Shown: positions 33,509 through 42,295, counted from the first letter of the stretch. The stretch is 64,000 bases of DNA from Agromyces subbeticus DSM 16689 (GCF_000421565.1 NZ_ATXG01000017.1:1-64000); one strand, 5' to 3'. Made by a program: numbers and translations. The notes: generated from the letters alone by a model not told the origin.

Positions 33509-33952
33509 TCAGCGGGGGTCGTGCGCCTCTGCCAGCAGCGCCAGACTCTCGAGGAACCGATCGCGTTGAGCCTCGCTCAGGGGTGCCAACAGCGCAGCCT
33601 CGGCCTCATCGATCGCGGAGTCCAAGCGGGTGAGGGTTCGCGTGCCGACCGCGGTGATCGCGATCACCATGCGCCTCCGGTCTTCAGTGCTCGGCCGGCG
33701 AACGACGTCGCCGGCCGCCTCGAGGTCGCGAACGGTCTGGGTCACGTCACTCGGGTCGAGGCCGGTGTGCCGGCCCACCGCCGCCTGGTGCAGGTCACCG
33801 AACTCGTCGAGCGACGCGAGCACCCGGAAGTCGTAGCCGCGCCGACCGCGCTCGGCGAACGCGGCCGCGAGCAGGCGATGCGAACGCTGCGCGAGCGTCG
33901 AGAGGTGCCACGTGCTCCGCTGCGCGAAACGAGGAGCGAGTTCGTCGACCAT
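33509..33952 (-). CDS. MarR-family regulator
   Basis: A protein of 147 residues. A winged helix (about 40-110) with DLHQAAVGRHTGLDPSDVTQTVRDLEAAGDVVRRPSTEDRRRM is typical of MarR repressors, flanked by dimer helices. It is divergent from the haloalkane-dehalogenase-like gene at 34047. The 94-bp gap contains three CCAACG/CGTTGG half-sites overlapping a TTGACA promoter, so derepression by the enzyme's substrate is likely. Confidence 0.92.
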   Translation of the reverse strand: MVDELAPRFAQRSTWHLSTLAQRSHRLLAAAFAERGRRGYDFRVLASLDEFGDLHQAAVGRHTGLDPSDVTQTVRDLEAAGDVVRRPSTEDRRRMVIAITAVGTRTLTRLDSAIDEAEAALLAPLSEAQRDRFLESLALLAEAHDPR

Positions 33953-33973
33953 GTCGCCACTCTATCCAATTCA

Positions 33974-34016
33974 TTGACACGGCCAACGTTTTTTCCTATC
34001 GTTGGTGCTACCAACG
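33974..34016. promoter_or_regulatory. Promoter with three MarR half-sites
   Basis: TTGACA (33974-33979), a 17-bp spacer and TATCGT (33997-34002) face the hydrolase gene. CCAACG (33983-33988), CGTTGG (34000-34005) and CCAACG (34011-34016) overlap this promoter. The last two form a dyad with a 5-bp centre. Confidence 0.75.
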
Positions 34017-34046
34017 TTTTCGACCGCGACGAAGAGGGAACACCGC

Positions 34047-34919
34047 ATGCCTTCGATTCCGATCCTCGACTCCACGATGCACTTCGAAGAGCACGGCGAA
34101 GGCACGACCTTCGTCTTCCTTCACGGCAATCCCGGCTCGTCGCACCAGTGGCGCAAGGTGATCGCGCGCTTCGGTGACAGCCATGTGCTCGCGCCCGATC
34201 TCATCGGCATGGGCCGGTCGGGCAAGCCCGACCTCGCCTACGACTTCGCCGACCACGCGAGGTACCTCGACGCGTGGTTCGAGGCCGTGGGTGTGGAACG
34301 TGCGGTGCTCGTCGGCCACGACTGGGGCGGCGCGCTCGGGTTCGACTGGGCCACGAGGCATCCCGATCGAGTGCTCGGCGTCGCCTTCTTCGAGAGCATC
34401 GTGAAGCCCATGGAGTGGACCGACCTGTCGCCGCAGGCGCAGACGCGCTCGGAGCTCGTGCGCACGCCCGGCTTGGGTGAAGAGCGCGTGCTCACGACGG
34501 ATCTCTTCATTCGGCAAGCCTTCACGGGCGGCGTGCTGACACCGGTCGAGGGCGACGAGCTCGAGGCCTACCTTCGCCCCTTCCCGACGCCCGAGAGCCG
34601 GGCACCCGTGCTCGCCTGGGCGCGGCAGATGCCGCTCGGCGGCGAGCCGGCAGAGCTCGTCGCGCGCATCGGGGCGTACGACCGGTGGCTGGCGACGAGC
34701 ACGATGGTGCCGAAGCTCTTGTTGACGTTCTCGGGCTCACCGACCCTGCTCATCGACGACGCCATGGCCGAGTGGTGCGCTACGTCGATCGCCGCGCTCG
34801 AGATCGTCGACGGCGGGCTCGCCGGCCATCACGCGCAGGAGGATCGGCCGGAGGCGATCGCCGCCGAGATCGGGTACTGGGCCGATCGGCACGGGCTGCG
34901 AATTCGCAGAGAGCGCTAA
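34047..34919 (+). CDS. Haloalkane dehalogenase-like alpha/beta hydrolase
   Basis: A protein of 290 residues. FLHGNPGSSHQWR holds the halide-binding Asn, GHDWGGALGFDWA the nucleophile Asp with the adjacent Trp, and GGLAGHHAQEDRPEAI the catalytic His. GMGRSGKPD matches DhaA/LinB-type enzymes. These residues fit hydrolytic removal of halogen from haloalkanes, but epoxide-hydrolase-like or light-emitting-luciferase-like relatives share the pattern. GAGGG precedes ATG 34047. The divergent MarR gene and the operator over its promoter suggest induction. Confidence 0.85.
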   Translation: MPSIPILDSTMHFEEHGEGTTFVFLHGNPGSSHQWRKVIARFGDSHVLAPDLIGMGRSGKPDLAYDFADHARYLDAWFEAVGVERAVLVGHDWGGALGFDWATRHPDRVLGVAFFESIVKPMEWTDLSPQAQTRSELVRTPGLGEERVLTTDLFIRQAFTGGVLTPVEGDELEAYLRPFPTPESRAPVLAWARQMPLGGEPAELVARIGAYDRWLATSTMVPKLLLTFSGSPTLLIDDAMAEWCATSIAALEIVDGGLAGHHAQEDRPEAIAAEIGYWADRHGLRIRRER

Positions 34920-34939
34920 CGCTTCAGCCGCGGCGAGCG

Positions 34940-34972
34940 TAGATTGCGTTATATCGCGTTTGAGACAAACGC
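34940..34972 (+). promoter_or_regulatory. Promoter region and dyad of the PspA operon
   Basis: TAGATT (34940-34945) or TTATAT (34949-34954) can serve as -10. GCGTTT-gagac-AAACGC (34956-34972) lies at or just after the start of transcription and could be an operator or a 5' hairpin. Confidence 0.4.
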
Positions 34973-35079
34973 TGACGCAGCGACGAACCACGGCGAGGGG
35001 GCCACATGGATCCGAAACACCAACGACGGTTCACGGCGGGCAGCAGGCGGCCCGACCTGCTCGACGGGAGGTGGACGTT

Positions 35080-35673
35080 GTGGAGATACTGCTCGGCATC
35101 CTCGTCGCGTTCCTGATCTTCGTCGTCGTGACGATCACCGCGGTCGTTCTGATCGCGCGAGCGCTGGTTCGGAAGGTTCGTCGCAACCGCGCGCTCGCGA
35201 GCACGGCCCTGCGAACGCGCGCCGGGTTCAGTCGGGGTCCGCAGCGCAAAGTGCGCTTTCTGCGGGTACGTCTCGCCGACACGCTCGACAGCGGCCAAGC
35301 CGCGGTCGACCTCGCGGCGGGCAGCGACGGGCCGCGCGGCGAGCTTCCGCGACTCTTTCGCCGCATCAGGGAGGAGGCCGGCGCGCTGGATCTGCAATTG
35401 CGGCTGCTCGAGAGCGAGACCGACTCCGCGGTGCTGGCCGAGGAACTGCCCGCGGCCGACGGCCGGGTCGGTCAGGTCGCCGGCCTCGTGCGCCGGCTGC
35501 GATCGGCCGTCGCGTCGGACCTCGCCGGCTCCACCGACGACAGCCTCAGCACGCTGCATGCCGACATGGAACGAGAGGTCGTCGCGCTCCGAGCCGGAGT
35601 GCAGGAACTGCATCGACTCAACCAACGCGACGATCGTGTCCGATCGTCTGAACTACGGGAGACCCACTCATGA
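35080..35673 (+). CDS. Single-TM protein co-translated with PspA
   Basis: A protein of 197 residues. One N-terminal membrane helix (ILLGILVAFLIFVVVTITAVVLI) is followed by a basic stretch and a long, charged, helix-rich cytoplasmic domain with heptad-like Leu/Arg patterns. GTG 35080 is chosen because GGGAGGTG lies six bases upstream and the helix then starts at once. The stop overlaps pspA as ATGA. It may recruit the PspA-like protein to the membrane. That is an inference from linkage and topology. Confidence 0.8.
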   Translation: MEILLGILVAFLIFVVVTITAVVLIARALVRKVRRNRALASTALRTRAGFSRGPQRKVRFLRVRLADTLDSGQAAVDLAAGSDGPRGELPRLFRRIREEAGALDLQLRLLESETDSAVLAEELPAADGRVGQVAGLVRRLRSAVASDLAGSTDDSLSTLHADMEREVVALRAGVQELHRLNQRDDRVRSSELRETHS

Positions 35674-36449
35674 GCGACAACACCTCACGGATCCGCACCA
35701 TCTTCCGGAGCAAGACCACCAAGGCCCTCGACAAGGTCGAAGACCCGCGTGAAACGCTCGATGACAGTTACGAGCAGCAGGTGAAGCTGTTGCAGCAGGT
35801 GCGCCAGGCGGTCGCCGATGTCGCGACGGCGAAGAAGCGCATCGACCTGCAGGGGCAGGAGATGGGCACGCGGTACCAGCGCCTCGGCGATCAAGCCCGT
35901 GAGGCGATGGCACAAGGGCGCGAAGACCTGGCCCGCGCGGCCCTCGAGCGCCGCGCCCTGCTCGAGAACCAGGTGTCGAAACTGCAGGAGCAGTACACGG
36001 TGCTCCAGAAGCAGACGGCGCAGTTGCAGGAGCGAGAGCGTCACCTCGCCGAACAGGTCGCCGCGTTCCGCATCGAGAAGGAGACCATCAAGGCCACGTA
36101 CACCGCGTCGGCAGCCCAGGTGAAGGCGAACGAAGCGGTGGCGGGCATCGGCTCGAACATGAACGATGTCGGAGTGAGCCTCGATCGCGCACGCGACCGG
36201 GTCGCCCAGATGCAGGCCCGCGCCGCCGCCACCGACGAGCTGCTCGCCAGCGGAGCCCTCAAAGACCTCACGGCCGCACCCGATGCCGACATCGAACGGC
36301 AGCTCGCGGTGCTCTCAGCGAAGGCCGACGTCGACCGTCAGCTGCAATCCTTGAAGCAGGATGACCCCTCAGCCGGGTTCGGGTCGCGCCGCACTAGCGA
36401 CGATCCCGACACGTGGCTCAGCATCGGACAGGCACCGAACACGCCCTGA
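35670..36449 (+). CDS. pspA: PspA/IM30-family protein
   Basis: A protein of 259 residues, almost entirely coiled coil: KALDKVEDPRETLDDSYEQQ at the start and EQYTVLQKQTAQLQERERHLAEQVAAFRIEKETIKATYTA-type helices in the middle. PspA/Vipp1 proteins bind stressed membranes and stabilise them. The N-terminal amphipathic part (RIRTIFRSKTTKALD) could insert in the membrane. There is no PspB/C or PspF, which fits actinobacterial systems. ATG overlaps the preceding gene's stop. Confidence 0.92.
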   Translation: MSDNTSRIRTIFRSKTTKALDKVEDPRETLDDSYEQQVKLLQQVRQAVADVATAKKRIDLQGQEMGTRYQRLGDQAREAMAQGREDLARAALERRALLENQVSKLQEQYTVLQKQTAQLQERERHLAEQVAAFRIEKETIKATYTASAAQVKANEAVAGIGSNMNDVGVSLDRARDRVAQMQARAAATDELLASGALKDLTAAPDADIERQLAVLSAKADVDRQLQSLKQDDPSAGFGSRRTSDDPDTWLSIGQAPNTP

Positions 36450-36458
36450 GGATCGGAA

Positions 36459-36998
36459 TCAACCCGACGTCGGCGCGTACTTCGCGGAGATGATGCCGGA
36501 CTCGTAGGCCTCGACACCGAGCAGCCGCAGGCCGACAGGCTGCGCCGGGATCAGCCGAACATTCGCCTCGCCGGCGAGGAACGGATGGATGTCGACGTGC
36601 ACCTCGTCGACCAACCCGGCCTCGATGAGCGTCGCGGCGAGCTGGCCGTAGCCGTGCGAGATGATCGACTCGTACTGGTCGCGGAGCCGCCGCACCGCCT
36701 CGACAACGTCGCCCGCGATGAGCGTCGAGTTCCAGTCGAGCGGGCCCTGCAGCGTCGTCGAGGCCACGTACTTCGGCAGCGCGTTGTAGTGCGCCGCGAA
36801 GCCGCGGTCATCGGTCTGCGCGGGCCAGTACTCGCGGAAGAACTCGTAGCTCTCCCGGCCGAGCAGCACGGCGTCGGCGCCGAAGACGAGCTCGTCGGAG
36901 GCCCGTTGCACCCCTGGGTCGTCTGGATCGAACCAGGGTTCCATCGGGTCGAAGACGCCGTCGAGTGTCATTTCGAAAGAGATCGTCACCGTTCCCAT
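36459..36998 (-). CDS. RibD C-terminal/dihydrofolate-reductase-like protein
   Basis: A protein of 179 residues. The fold pattern is TISFEMTLDGVFD, then LLGRESYEFFREYWP, KYVASTTLQGPLDWNSTLI and SHGYGQLAATLIEAGLVDEVHVDIHPFLAG. This is the widespread family of YwjB/RibD-C-like reductases in actinobacteria, NADPH-binding but with mostly unknown substrates. Start ATG 36998 follows GGAGC within a short spacer. It faces the pspA gene convergently. Confidence 0.88.
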   Translation of the reverse strand: MGTVTISFEMTLDGVFDPMEPWFDPDDPGVQRASDELVFGADAVLLGRESYEFFREYWPAQTDDRGFAAHYNALPKYVASTTLQGPLDWNSTLIAGDVVEAVRRLRDQYESIISHGYGQLAATLIEAGLVDEVHVDIHPFLAGEANVRLIPAQPVGLRLLGVEAYESGIISAKYAPTSG

Positions 36999-37030
36999 GC
37001 GTTCCAGCATGCGCCGATGCGCTGCGGATG

Positions 37031-37897
37031 TCACGGCTGAACTGCGACCGCCTCGACCACCGCACTCCACGCGGTCGGCGGCAGCTCGTGTCCGCCGCCG
37101 CGAAGCGTCACGAGCCTCGCCCCGCGGATGTCGCGGGCCAGCGCTTCGCCGTGGCGGAGCGGAAACACGGGGTCGGCGGTGCCGTGCACGACCGTCGTGG
37201 GCACGCGCGTCTCGCTGAGCCGCTCTCGCCAGCGGGGATCGGGCTCGACGACATCGGCCCCGCCCTCGTCGCGATGCATGTCTGGCGACCGGCGCACCGT
37301 TGCCGTCCAGATCGCGCGATCGTGCTCCTCGTCGAACACGTCACCCGCGTAGTCGCGATCGATGTCGACGTAGTACTCGATCACCGCTCGCTCGTCGCTC
37401 CAGTCGGGCTCGGTCAGCGGGTTCGCCCACACCTGCTGCATGCGGGCCGTGGCAGCGGGCAGGTCGGCGTCAGCCTCGAACATCGTGGGGCTGGTCGACA
37501 CGAGGGTGAGTGCGCGCACTCGCTCGGGGTGGTCGAGTGCGGCGAGTTGGGCGGTCCAGCCTCCTGCAGAGAATCCGACCCAGTGCGCGTCGACCGCACC
37601 AGCCGCATCGAGCACCGCGAGTGCGTCGTCGACGGCGACGCTCAGCCCGTCCCGGCGCGCGCCGGGCGGACCGAGCGTCGTCTCGCCCATGCCGCGCTGG
37701 TCGTAGCGCACGACGCGGAGCCCGCGCTGTACGAGCAGCCCGCAGAACTCGAGTCGCCACCAATCCATCGACGACTCGGCTCCGGCGACGAGCAGCACGA
37801 CGGGATCGTCCGGCGACCCGATCACCTCGGCCGCGACGACGGCGCCGTCGGGGCGCGCAACCCGCAGCGCTCGCCGCGAGGCATCCGTCGGTTCCAT
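37031..37897 (-). CDS. Alpha/beta hydrolase (Ser nucleophile)
   Basis: A protein of 288 residues. The nucleophile elbow is GFSAGG. VVHGTADPVFPLRHGEAL supplies the acid and GGGHELPPTAW the His. VVRYDQRGMGETTL is the usual strand-4 signature. The fold resembles TAP-like or proline-iminopeptidase-like hydrolases and aclacinomycin methylesterase-type enzymes (ESSMDWW start loop). Start ATG 37897. It lies upstream of the reductase gene on the same strand with 32 bases between, so a two-gene operon is likely. Confidence 0.87.
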   Translation of the reverse strand: MEPTDASRRALRVARPDGAVVAAEVIGSPDDPVVLLVAGAESSMDWWRLEFCGLLVQRGLRVVRYDQRGMGETTLGPPGARRDGLSVAVDDALAVLDAAGAVDAHWVGFSAGGWTAQLAALDHPERVRALTLVSTSPTMFEADADLPAATARMQQVWANPLTEPDWSDERAVIEYYVDIDRDYAGDVFDEEHDRAIWTATVRRSPDMHRDEGGADVVEPDPRWRERLSETRVPTTVVHGTADPVFPLRHGEALARDIRGARLVTLRGGGHELPPTAWSAVVEAVAVQP

Positions 37898-37990
37898 GCG
37901 CTCCAGCATGCTCGGTTCCAGCCTGTTGCGCCACGCTCGGCCGGCCGGAGGTGCGGTCGTCGGCGTGAGTACCCGGCGGGGACGCGCCGG

Positions 37991-39622
37991 TCAGCGCGAT
38001 TCGGTGTGCGCCATGCGGCCGTCGGCCGCCTCGAGCTCGGGCGCCGAGACCGGCACGAGCCGGTCCTCGAAGAAGAATCGGCCGAGGCGCAGTCGCAGTC
38101 GCTCAGTTGCGCGTTTCAGCCCGCGTGCTTCCGGCTGAGGCGTGGCGGCCGGCTCATCCGCCTCGACGCCACCGGCACCGGCACCGAGCAGCCGCCAGCG
38201 GTCGTACGTGCTCAGCTGCTCGTGCACCTCGACGTACTCACCGCCGGGAAGGCGCACGATGCGTCCGGTCTCGAATCCGTGCAGCACGACCTCGCGATCC
38301 TTGCGCTGCAGGCCGAGGCACACGCGACGGGTGAGGCTGAACGCGATGGGCGGGCCGACGATCAGCGCGATCTGCAGGGCGAGCACGACGCCCTCGATCG
38401 TGAGGCTGAAGACGACCGCGATGAGATCGGCGCTGCCCGCCACCCAGAGCGTCGCGTAGAACACGACGCCGGCGACGCCGAGGCCGGTTCGCGTGGGTGT
38501 GTTTCGCGGGCGGTCGAGCACGTGGTGTTCGCGGTGGTCGCCCGTGATCCACTCCTCGATGAACGGGGAGATCGCCACGAGCAGCAGGAACGCCGTGATC
38601 ACCGCGAGCGGCACGAGTACGGCGAGGGTCCAGGTGCGATCGAGCGCGACGAACTCCCAGCCCGGCGGCACCAGCCGAAGGGCCCCGTCGAGAAAGCCGG
38701 TGTACCAGTCGGGCTGGCTGCCCGCCCCGGCGTTGCCGGGAGATGCAGGCCCATAGAGCCAGATCGGGTTGATGGTCACCGTCGCCGAGATCAGCAGCAG
38801 CACGCCCGTGACGATGAGGAACAGCCCGCCCGCCCGTGCCGCGGCATTCGGCAGCAGCGGCACGCCGACGACGTTGGCGCCGGTGCGACCCGGCCCGGCG
38901 AACTGCGGCGGCTCGTGCCGCGACATGAGCGCCGTCCGCACGACGATGAGCACGATCATCACGGGCACGACCGCGAGGTGCAGCGGATAGAGGCGCTCGA
39001 TGATCTCGCCCGGGAACTGACCGCCGAACAGCAGCTCCTTCATCCACGTGCCCACGAGCGGAATGCCGAGCACGATGCCCTCGACGATGCGCAGGCCCGT
39101 GCCCGACAGCATGTCATCGGGCAGCGCGTACCCGCTCCATCCGCCGGCGAGCGCGGCGATCAGGATCAGGAAGAGCAGCACCCAGCCCGCGCGTCGCGGC
39201 CGGCGGAACGCCCCGGTGAAGAAGGTGACGAGCAGCTGCGCGAGCAGCGCGGCCGGAAGCAGCAGCGCCGCCCAGTGATGCGCCTGCCGCAGCACGAGCC
39301 CGCCGGGAACCTCGAACGAGAGGTGCAGCGTCGACGCGAACGCCTGCGACACCTCGGCGCCGTGCAGCGTCGGGTACCGCCCCGCGTACTCGACGATGGC
39401 GCCCGACGGCGAGTAATGGAACATCAGCACCACGCCTGTCAGGGTGATGACTGCCAGGCACGCGAGGGCCACCACCCCGAACATGTTCGACCAATGCACG
39501 GGCACGACGCGCCGTCGCGATTCCGCCGTCGCGGCGGCGACCCGCTTGCCGATCGCCGTGCGTGCCAACCGCTCCGACAGCCGACCCGTCACGCTCCTGC
39601 GAGAACCCTGCACCTGCGACAT
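37991..39622 (-). CDS. Cytochrome b (QcrB-like), stand-alone
   Basis: A protein of 543 residues. At least nine hydrophobic helices. Haem-type histidines sit in LRQAHHWAALLL and in YPLHLAVVPVMIVLIVVRTALMSRH, and PPEY/PEW-type quinol-site equivalents lie later (NPIWLYGP, QPDWYTGFLDGALRLVPPGWEF). The layout is that of the actinobacterial QcrB subunit of the bc1 complex, with a cytoplasmic tail. GAGAGGAG precedes ATG 39622. No qcrC, qcrA or cytochrome oxidase genes are adjacent, so this is probably a second copy outside the main qcr operon. Confidence 0.87.
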   Translation of the reverse strand: MSQVQGSRRSVTGRLSERLARTAIGKRVAAATAESRRRVVPVHWSNMFGVVALACLAVITLTGVVLMFHYSPSGAIVEYAGRYPTLHGAEVSQAFASTLHLSFEVPGGLVLRQAHHWAALLLPAALLAQLLVTFFTGAFRRPRRAGWVLLFLILIAALAGGWSGYALPDDMLSGTGLRIVEGIVLGIPLVGTWMKELLFGGQFPGEIIERLYPLHLAVVPVMIVLIVVRTALMSRHEPPQFAGPGRTGANVVGVPLLPNAAARAGGLFLIVTGVLLLISATVTINPIWLYGPASPGNAGAGSQPDWYTGFLDGALRLVPPGWEFVALDRTWTLAVLVPLAVITAFLLLVAISPFIEEWITGDHREHHVLDRPRNTPTRTGLGVAGVVFYATLWVAGSADLIAVVFSLTIEGVVLALQIALIVGPPIAFSLTRRVCLGLQRKDREVVLHGFETGRIVRLPGGEYVEVHEQLSTYDRWRLLGAGAGGVEADEPAATPQPEARGLKRATERLRLRLGRFFFEDRLVPVSAPELEAADGRMAHTESR

Positions 39623-39680
39623 GTCGTCTCCTCTCAGGCCTCCTGCACATACGACGCCGCAGCACCGTGTTCTGTGACAG

Positions 39681-40868
39681 GTGAGCGAGAATCGAATGAT
39701 GAGCGACACCCACGACACCGGCACCTTCGACGCGGATGTCGCGGTCATCGGCCTCGGCGCGGTCGGCTCCAGCGCCGCCTGGCGTCTCGCGGCGCGCGGC
39801 GTCGACGTGCTCGGCTTCGAGCAGTTCGAGCCGGGGCACGACTGGGGCGGCTCGACGGGCAAGACGCGCCTGTTCCGAGTGGCGTGCCTTGAGCATCCCG
39901 GCCTCACGCCCGTGGCTCGGCGCGCCCGTGAGCTCTGGCGCGAGCTCGAGGCATCCGCGGGTCAGCCGCTGTTCTTCGAGACCGGCGGCCTCATCGTCGG
40001 GCAGCCCGACTCCCGCATCATCACCGGCACGATCGCGGCTGCCGAGGCCAACGGCCTTCGGGTCGAGCGCCTCGAGGCCGATGAGATCGCGAGCCGGTTT
40101 CCGGCGCATGCCCGCATGAACCCGGGCGATGTGGGCCTCTGGGATCCCGAGGCCGGCCTCCTGCGCCCCGAGGCGGCGATCGTCGCGGCCGTCGACGCAG
40201 CGCGAGGCGCCGGAGCGCGCGTGCTGACCGGCACCCGCGTCACGGCCATCGAGCCCGACGCCGACGGCGTCACCATTCGCACGGATGCCGCGGAGTACCG
40301 CGTGCGGCACGTCGCCGTGACCTCGGGCCCGTGGATCGGCCGCTTCGTACCCGACCTGCCACTCACGCCGCACCGCGTGGTCATGACGTGGTTCCGCGCC
40401 CGTGACGGGCATGACGCGAACGTCGACGTGCTGCCGGTCTTCATCCGCACGGTGCCCGGCCACGACACGTGGATCTGGGGGCACGGCGCGATGCCCGACC
40501 AGGGCTTCGACGCGAAGGTCGGGCCGGAGTTCGACGGGCCGTTCACGCCCGGCGACCCCGACGCGATCGACCGGGTCGTGCACCCCGGCGAGACCGACGG
40601 CATCCGCGACCTCGTCGCGGCGACGTTCCCCGACCTCGATCCCGAGCCGTCTGCCGTGACCACCTGCATCATGACGCACACGCCCGACGGGCTCTTCGTC
40701 GTGGGTGCCACCGAGCACCCGCGAGTCGTCGTCGGGGGCGGCTGCTCGGGTCACTCGTTCAAGCACGCCTCGGCACTCGGCGAGCTCGTCGCGCAATCGG
40801 TCGTCGGCGAAACCGCCTTCACCGACGCCTCGTTCATGGACCCGCTGCGCTTCAGCGCCGCCGGCTGA
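39681..40868 (+). CDS. FAD-dependent amine oxidase (sarcosine/N-methyltryptophan oxidase-like)
   Basis: A protein of 395 residues. ADVAVIGLGAVGSSAAWRLAARG is the FAD-binding Rossmann loop. The C-terminal part has CIMTHTPDGLFVVG, in which the Cys is the site of covalent FAD linkage in monomeric sarcosine oxidase, and GGGCSGHSFKHASALG. These enzymes oxidise N-methyl amino acids to formaldehyde and hydrogen peroxide. The GTG at 39681 is the longest start. ATG 39696 or 39699 are alternatives. It is divergent from the cytochrome b gene, with 58 bp between. Confidence 0.88.
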   Translation: MSENRMMSDTHDTGTFDADVAVIGLGAVGSSAAWRLAARGVDVLGFEQFEPGHDWGGSTGKTRLFRVACLEHPGLTPVARRARELWRELEASAGQPLFFETGGLIVGQPDSRIITGTIAAAEANGLRVERLEADEIASRFPAHARMNPGDVGLWDPEAGLLRPEAAIVAAVDAARGAGARVLTGTRVTAIEPDADGVTIRTDAAEYRVRHVAVTSGPWIGRFVPDLPLTPHRVVMTWFRARDGHDANVDVLPVFIRTVPGHDTWIWGHGAMPDQGFDAKVGPEFDGPFTPGDPDAIDRVVHPGETDGIRDLVAATFPDLDPEPSAVTTCIMTHTPDGLFVVGATEHPRVVVGGGCSGHSFKHASALGELVAQSVVGETAFTDASFMDPLRFSAAG

Positions 40869-40881
40869 GTCCTCGGCGCGC

Positions 40882-40926
40882 GACGGCGGTTTCGACTGGA
40901 AGGACCTGCGCGTCAGCCGGGACTGA
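40882..40926 (+). other. Possible C-terminal remnant of an epimerase-like gene
   Basis: A frame just after the amine oxidase reads GGFDWKDLRVSRD and then stop. This resembles the last residues of the epimerase at 1533-2432 (GRFGWKDLQVSR, stop). Only about 13 residues are shared, and the stretch overlaps the end of the ROK gene, so chance is not excluded. Confidence 0.3.
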
Positions 40927-42133
40927 CGGGTGCGACCTTGCCCTCAGCGGTGAGCGGAAGTGCGTCGCCGAAGATCGGCGCGAGGGCGTACCGTGCGGGC
41001 CCGAGGTACTTGCCGAGTTCGGGACGGCCGTAGCGAATGCGCACCGGCGAGGTGCCCTTCGCGGGATACATCTCGAACTCGTCGCGCACGGTGCCGAGGA
41101 AGTGCGGGCCGAGCGCCTGGGCGGCTCCGGCGATCACGATCTCCTGCGGATCGATCAGCGCCGAGACGATTCGCAGCGCACGCGACAGAGCCCGGGCACC
41201 GAAGCCCATTCGCTCGCGCGACTCGGGCGTGGAGGCGAGCAGGCTCGTGTCGTGCGCGTCGAGCTCGTCGGTGTACGCGTCGCCGAGCATCGCGCTCATC
41301 GAGGTCGCCGATTCGAGGCATCCCGAGAGGCCGCACCGGCAGGTGGTTCGGCCCCCTTCGAAGACCACGCGAACGTGCCCGATCTCGCCCGCCCGGCCGG
41401 TCGCGCCCGCCATGAGCGTGCTGCCGGTCGTGACGGCGGCGCCGACACCCTCGCCGAGGTGCACGACGAGCCGAACGGTTCCGTTCTCGGCGTCGACCGC
41501 TTCGGTCAGCGCTTCGGCATCGACGTCGTTGACGACGGACGTCGGTGCGCCGAGCGCCTCTTCGACGATGCTCGCGAGTGGCACGTCGCGCCAGCCGAGC
41601 TGCACGCTCTCGACCACGATGCCGCCGCCCGCGACACCCGGCACCTGAACGCATGCGGCGAGGAGCCGGGCCTCGTGCCCTCGGGAGATCTCGCGTGCCG
41701 CGTCGACGACCGCGGCGATGTCGACGCCACCGGAGACCTCGACCCGATGACTCGCCACGGTGCGCCCGGTGAGGTCGACGAGCACGGCGTCGATCCCGCG
41801 GGTGCGCACGACCGCCACGAGGATGAGGTACGAGCGGCGCTCGATCTCGAGACCGGTCGCGCGCTTGCCTCCGGTGCTCGCCGCGAGTCCGGTCTCTGCC
41901 ACGAGACCGAGGTCGATCAGCTCGGCGACGAGCGACGACGCCGTCGCCGAGGTGAGGCCGGTCTGCCGCGCGATCGTCGCCCGGGTGACCGGGTCGGGCC
42001 CGCGCGCGATCAGTCCGAGTGCGCGAATCAGGTTCTCACGTCGCACCGAGGTCTGCGCATCGAGCCCCGCGACACTCGAGAATCGCTGCAGCAGCTGGGA
42101 CTTGCGCTGCGGGCCGACGGTGCTCACTGCCAT
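40913..42133 (-). CDS. ROK-family transcriptional regulator
   Basis: A protein of 406 residues. The N-terminal winged HTH (about 25-95: VTRATIARQTGLTSATASSLVAELIDLGLV) precedes the ROK sugar-binding domain. VVHLGEGVGAAV and GEIGHVRVVFEGG are present, with the zinc motif CRCGLSGCLE. NagC-like proteins of this group sense sugars such as GlcNAc derivatives. GGAG lies three bases before ATG 42133. The gene is divergent from the GH84 hexosaminidase, and a palindrome sits at that promoter's start site. Confidence 0.92.
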   Translation of the reverse strand: MAVSTVGPQRKSQLLQRFSSVAGLDAQTSVRRENLIRALGLIARGPDPVTRATIARQTGLTSATASSLVAELIDLGLVAETGLAASTGGKRATGLEIERRSYLILVAVVRTRGIDAVLVDLTGRTVASHRVEVSGGVDIAAVVDAAREISRGHEARLLAACVQVPGVAGGGIVVESVQLGWRDVPLASIVEEALGAPTSVVNDVDAEALTEAVDAENGTVRLVVHLGEGVGAAVTTGSTLMAGATGRAGEIGHVRVVFEGGRTTCRCGLSGCLESATSMSAMLGDAYTDELDAHDTSLLASTPESRERMGFGARALSRALRIVSALIDPQEIVIAGAAQALGPHFLGTVRDEFEMYPAKGTSPVRIRYGRPELGKYLGPARYALAPIFGDALPLTAEGKVAPVSPG

Positions 42134-42192
42134 CGTCTCCTTGATCACTGGGTGGCGGTTCGCGCCTGCTGGACGCGTGAACATCCTGTCAC

Positions 42193-42245
42193 TTGACGCC
42201 AGCATCGGCGATCGCCTAGGTTCGTGACAACTTAGTTCACTAAGT
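42193..42245 (+). promoter_or_regulatory. GH84 promoter with ROK operator
   Basis: TTGACG (42193-42198), an 18-bp spacer and TAGGTT (42217-42222) form the promoter. ACTTAG-ttca-CTAAGT (42230-42245) begins about where transcription should start, so a bound ROK protein would block it. Confidence 0.7.
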
Positions 42246-42295
42246 CAATAAAGCTAACACGAAGACGTGAGTCGCTGAACTCGTTGGAGGCAATG

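Noticed and set aside
36965..39892. A 975-codon open frame on the plus strand
   Set aside because: It runs antisense to three convincing genes (reductase, hydrolase, cytochrome b), and its translation is rich in Arg, Asp, Gln and His with no domain. It is a typical shadow of high-GC coding DNA.
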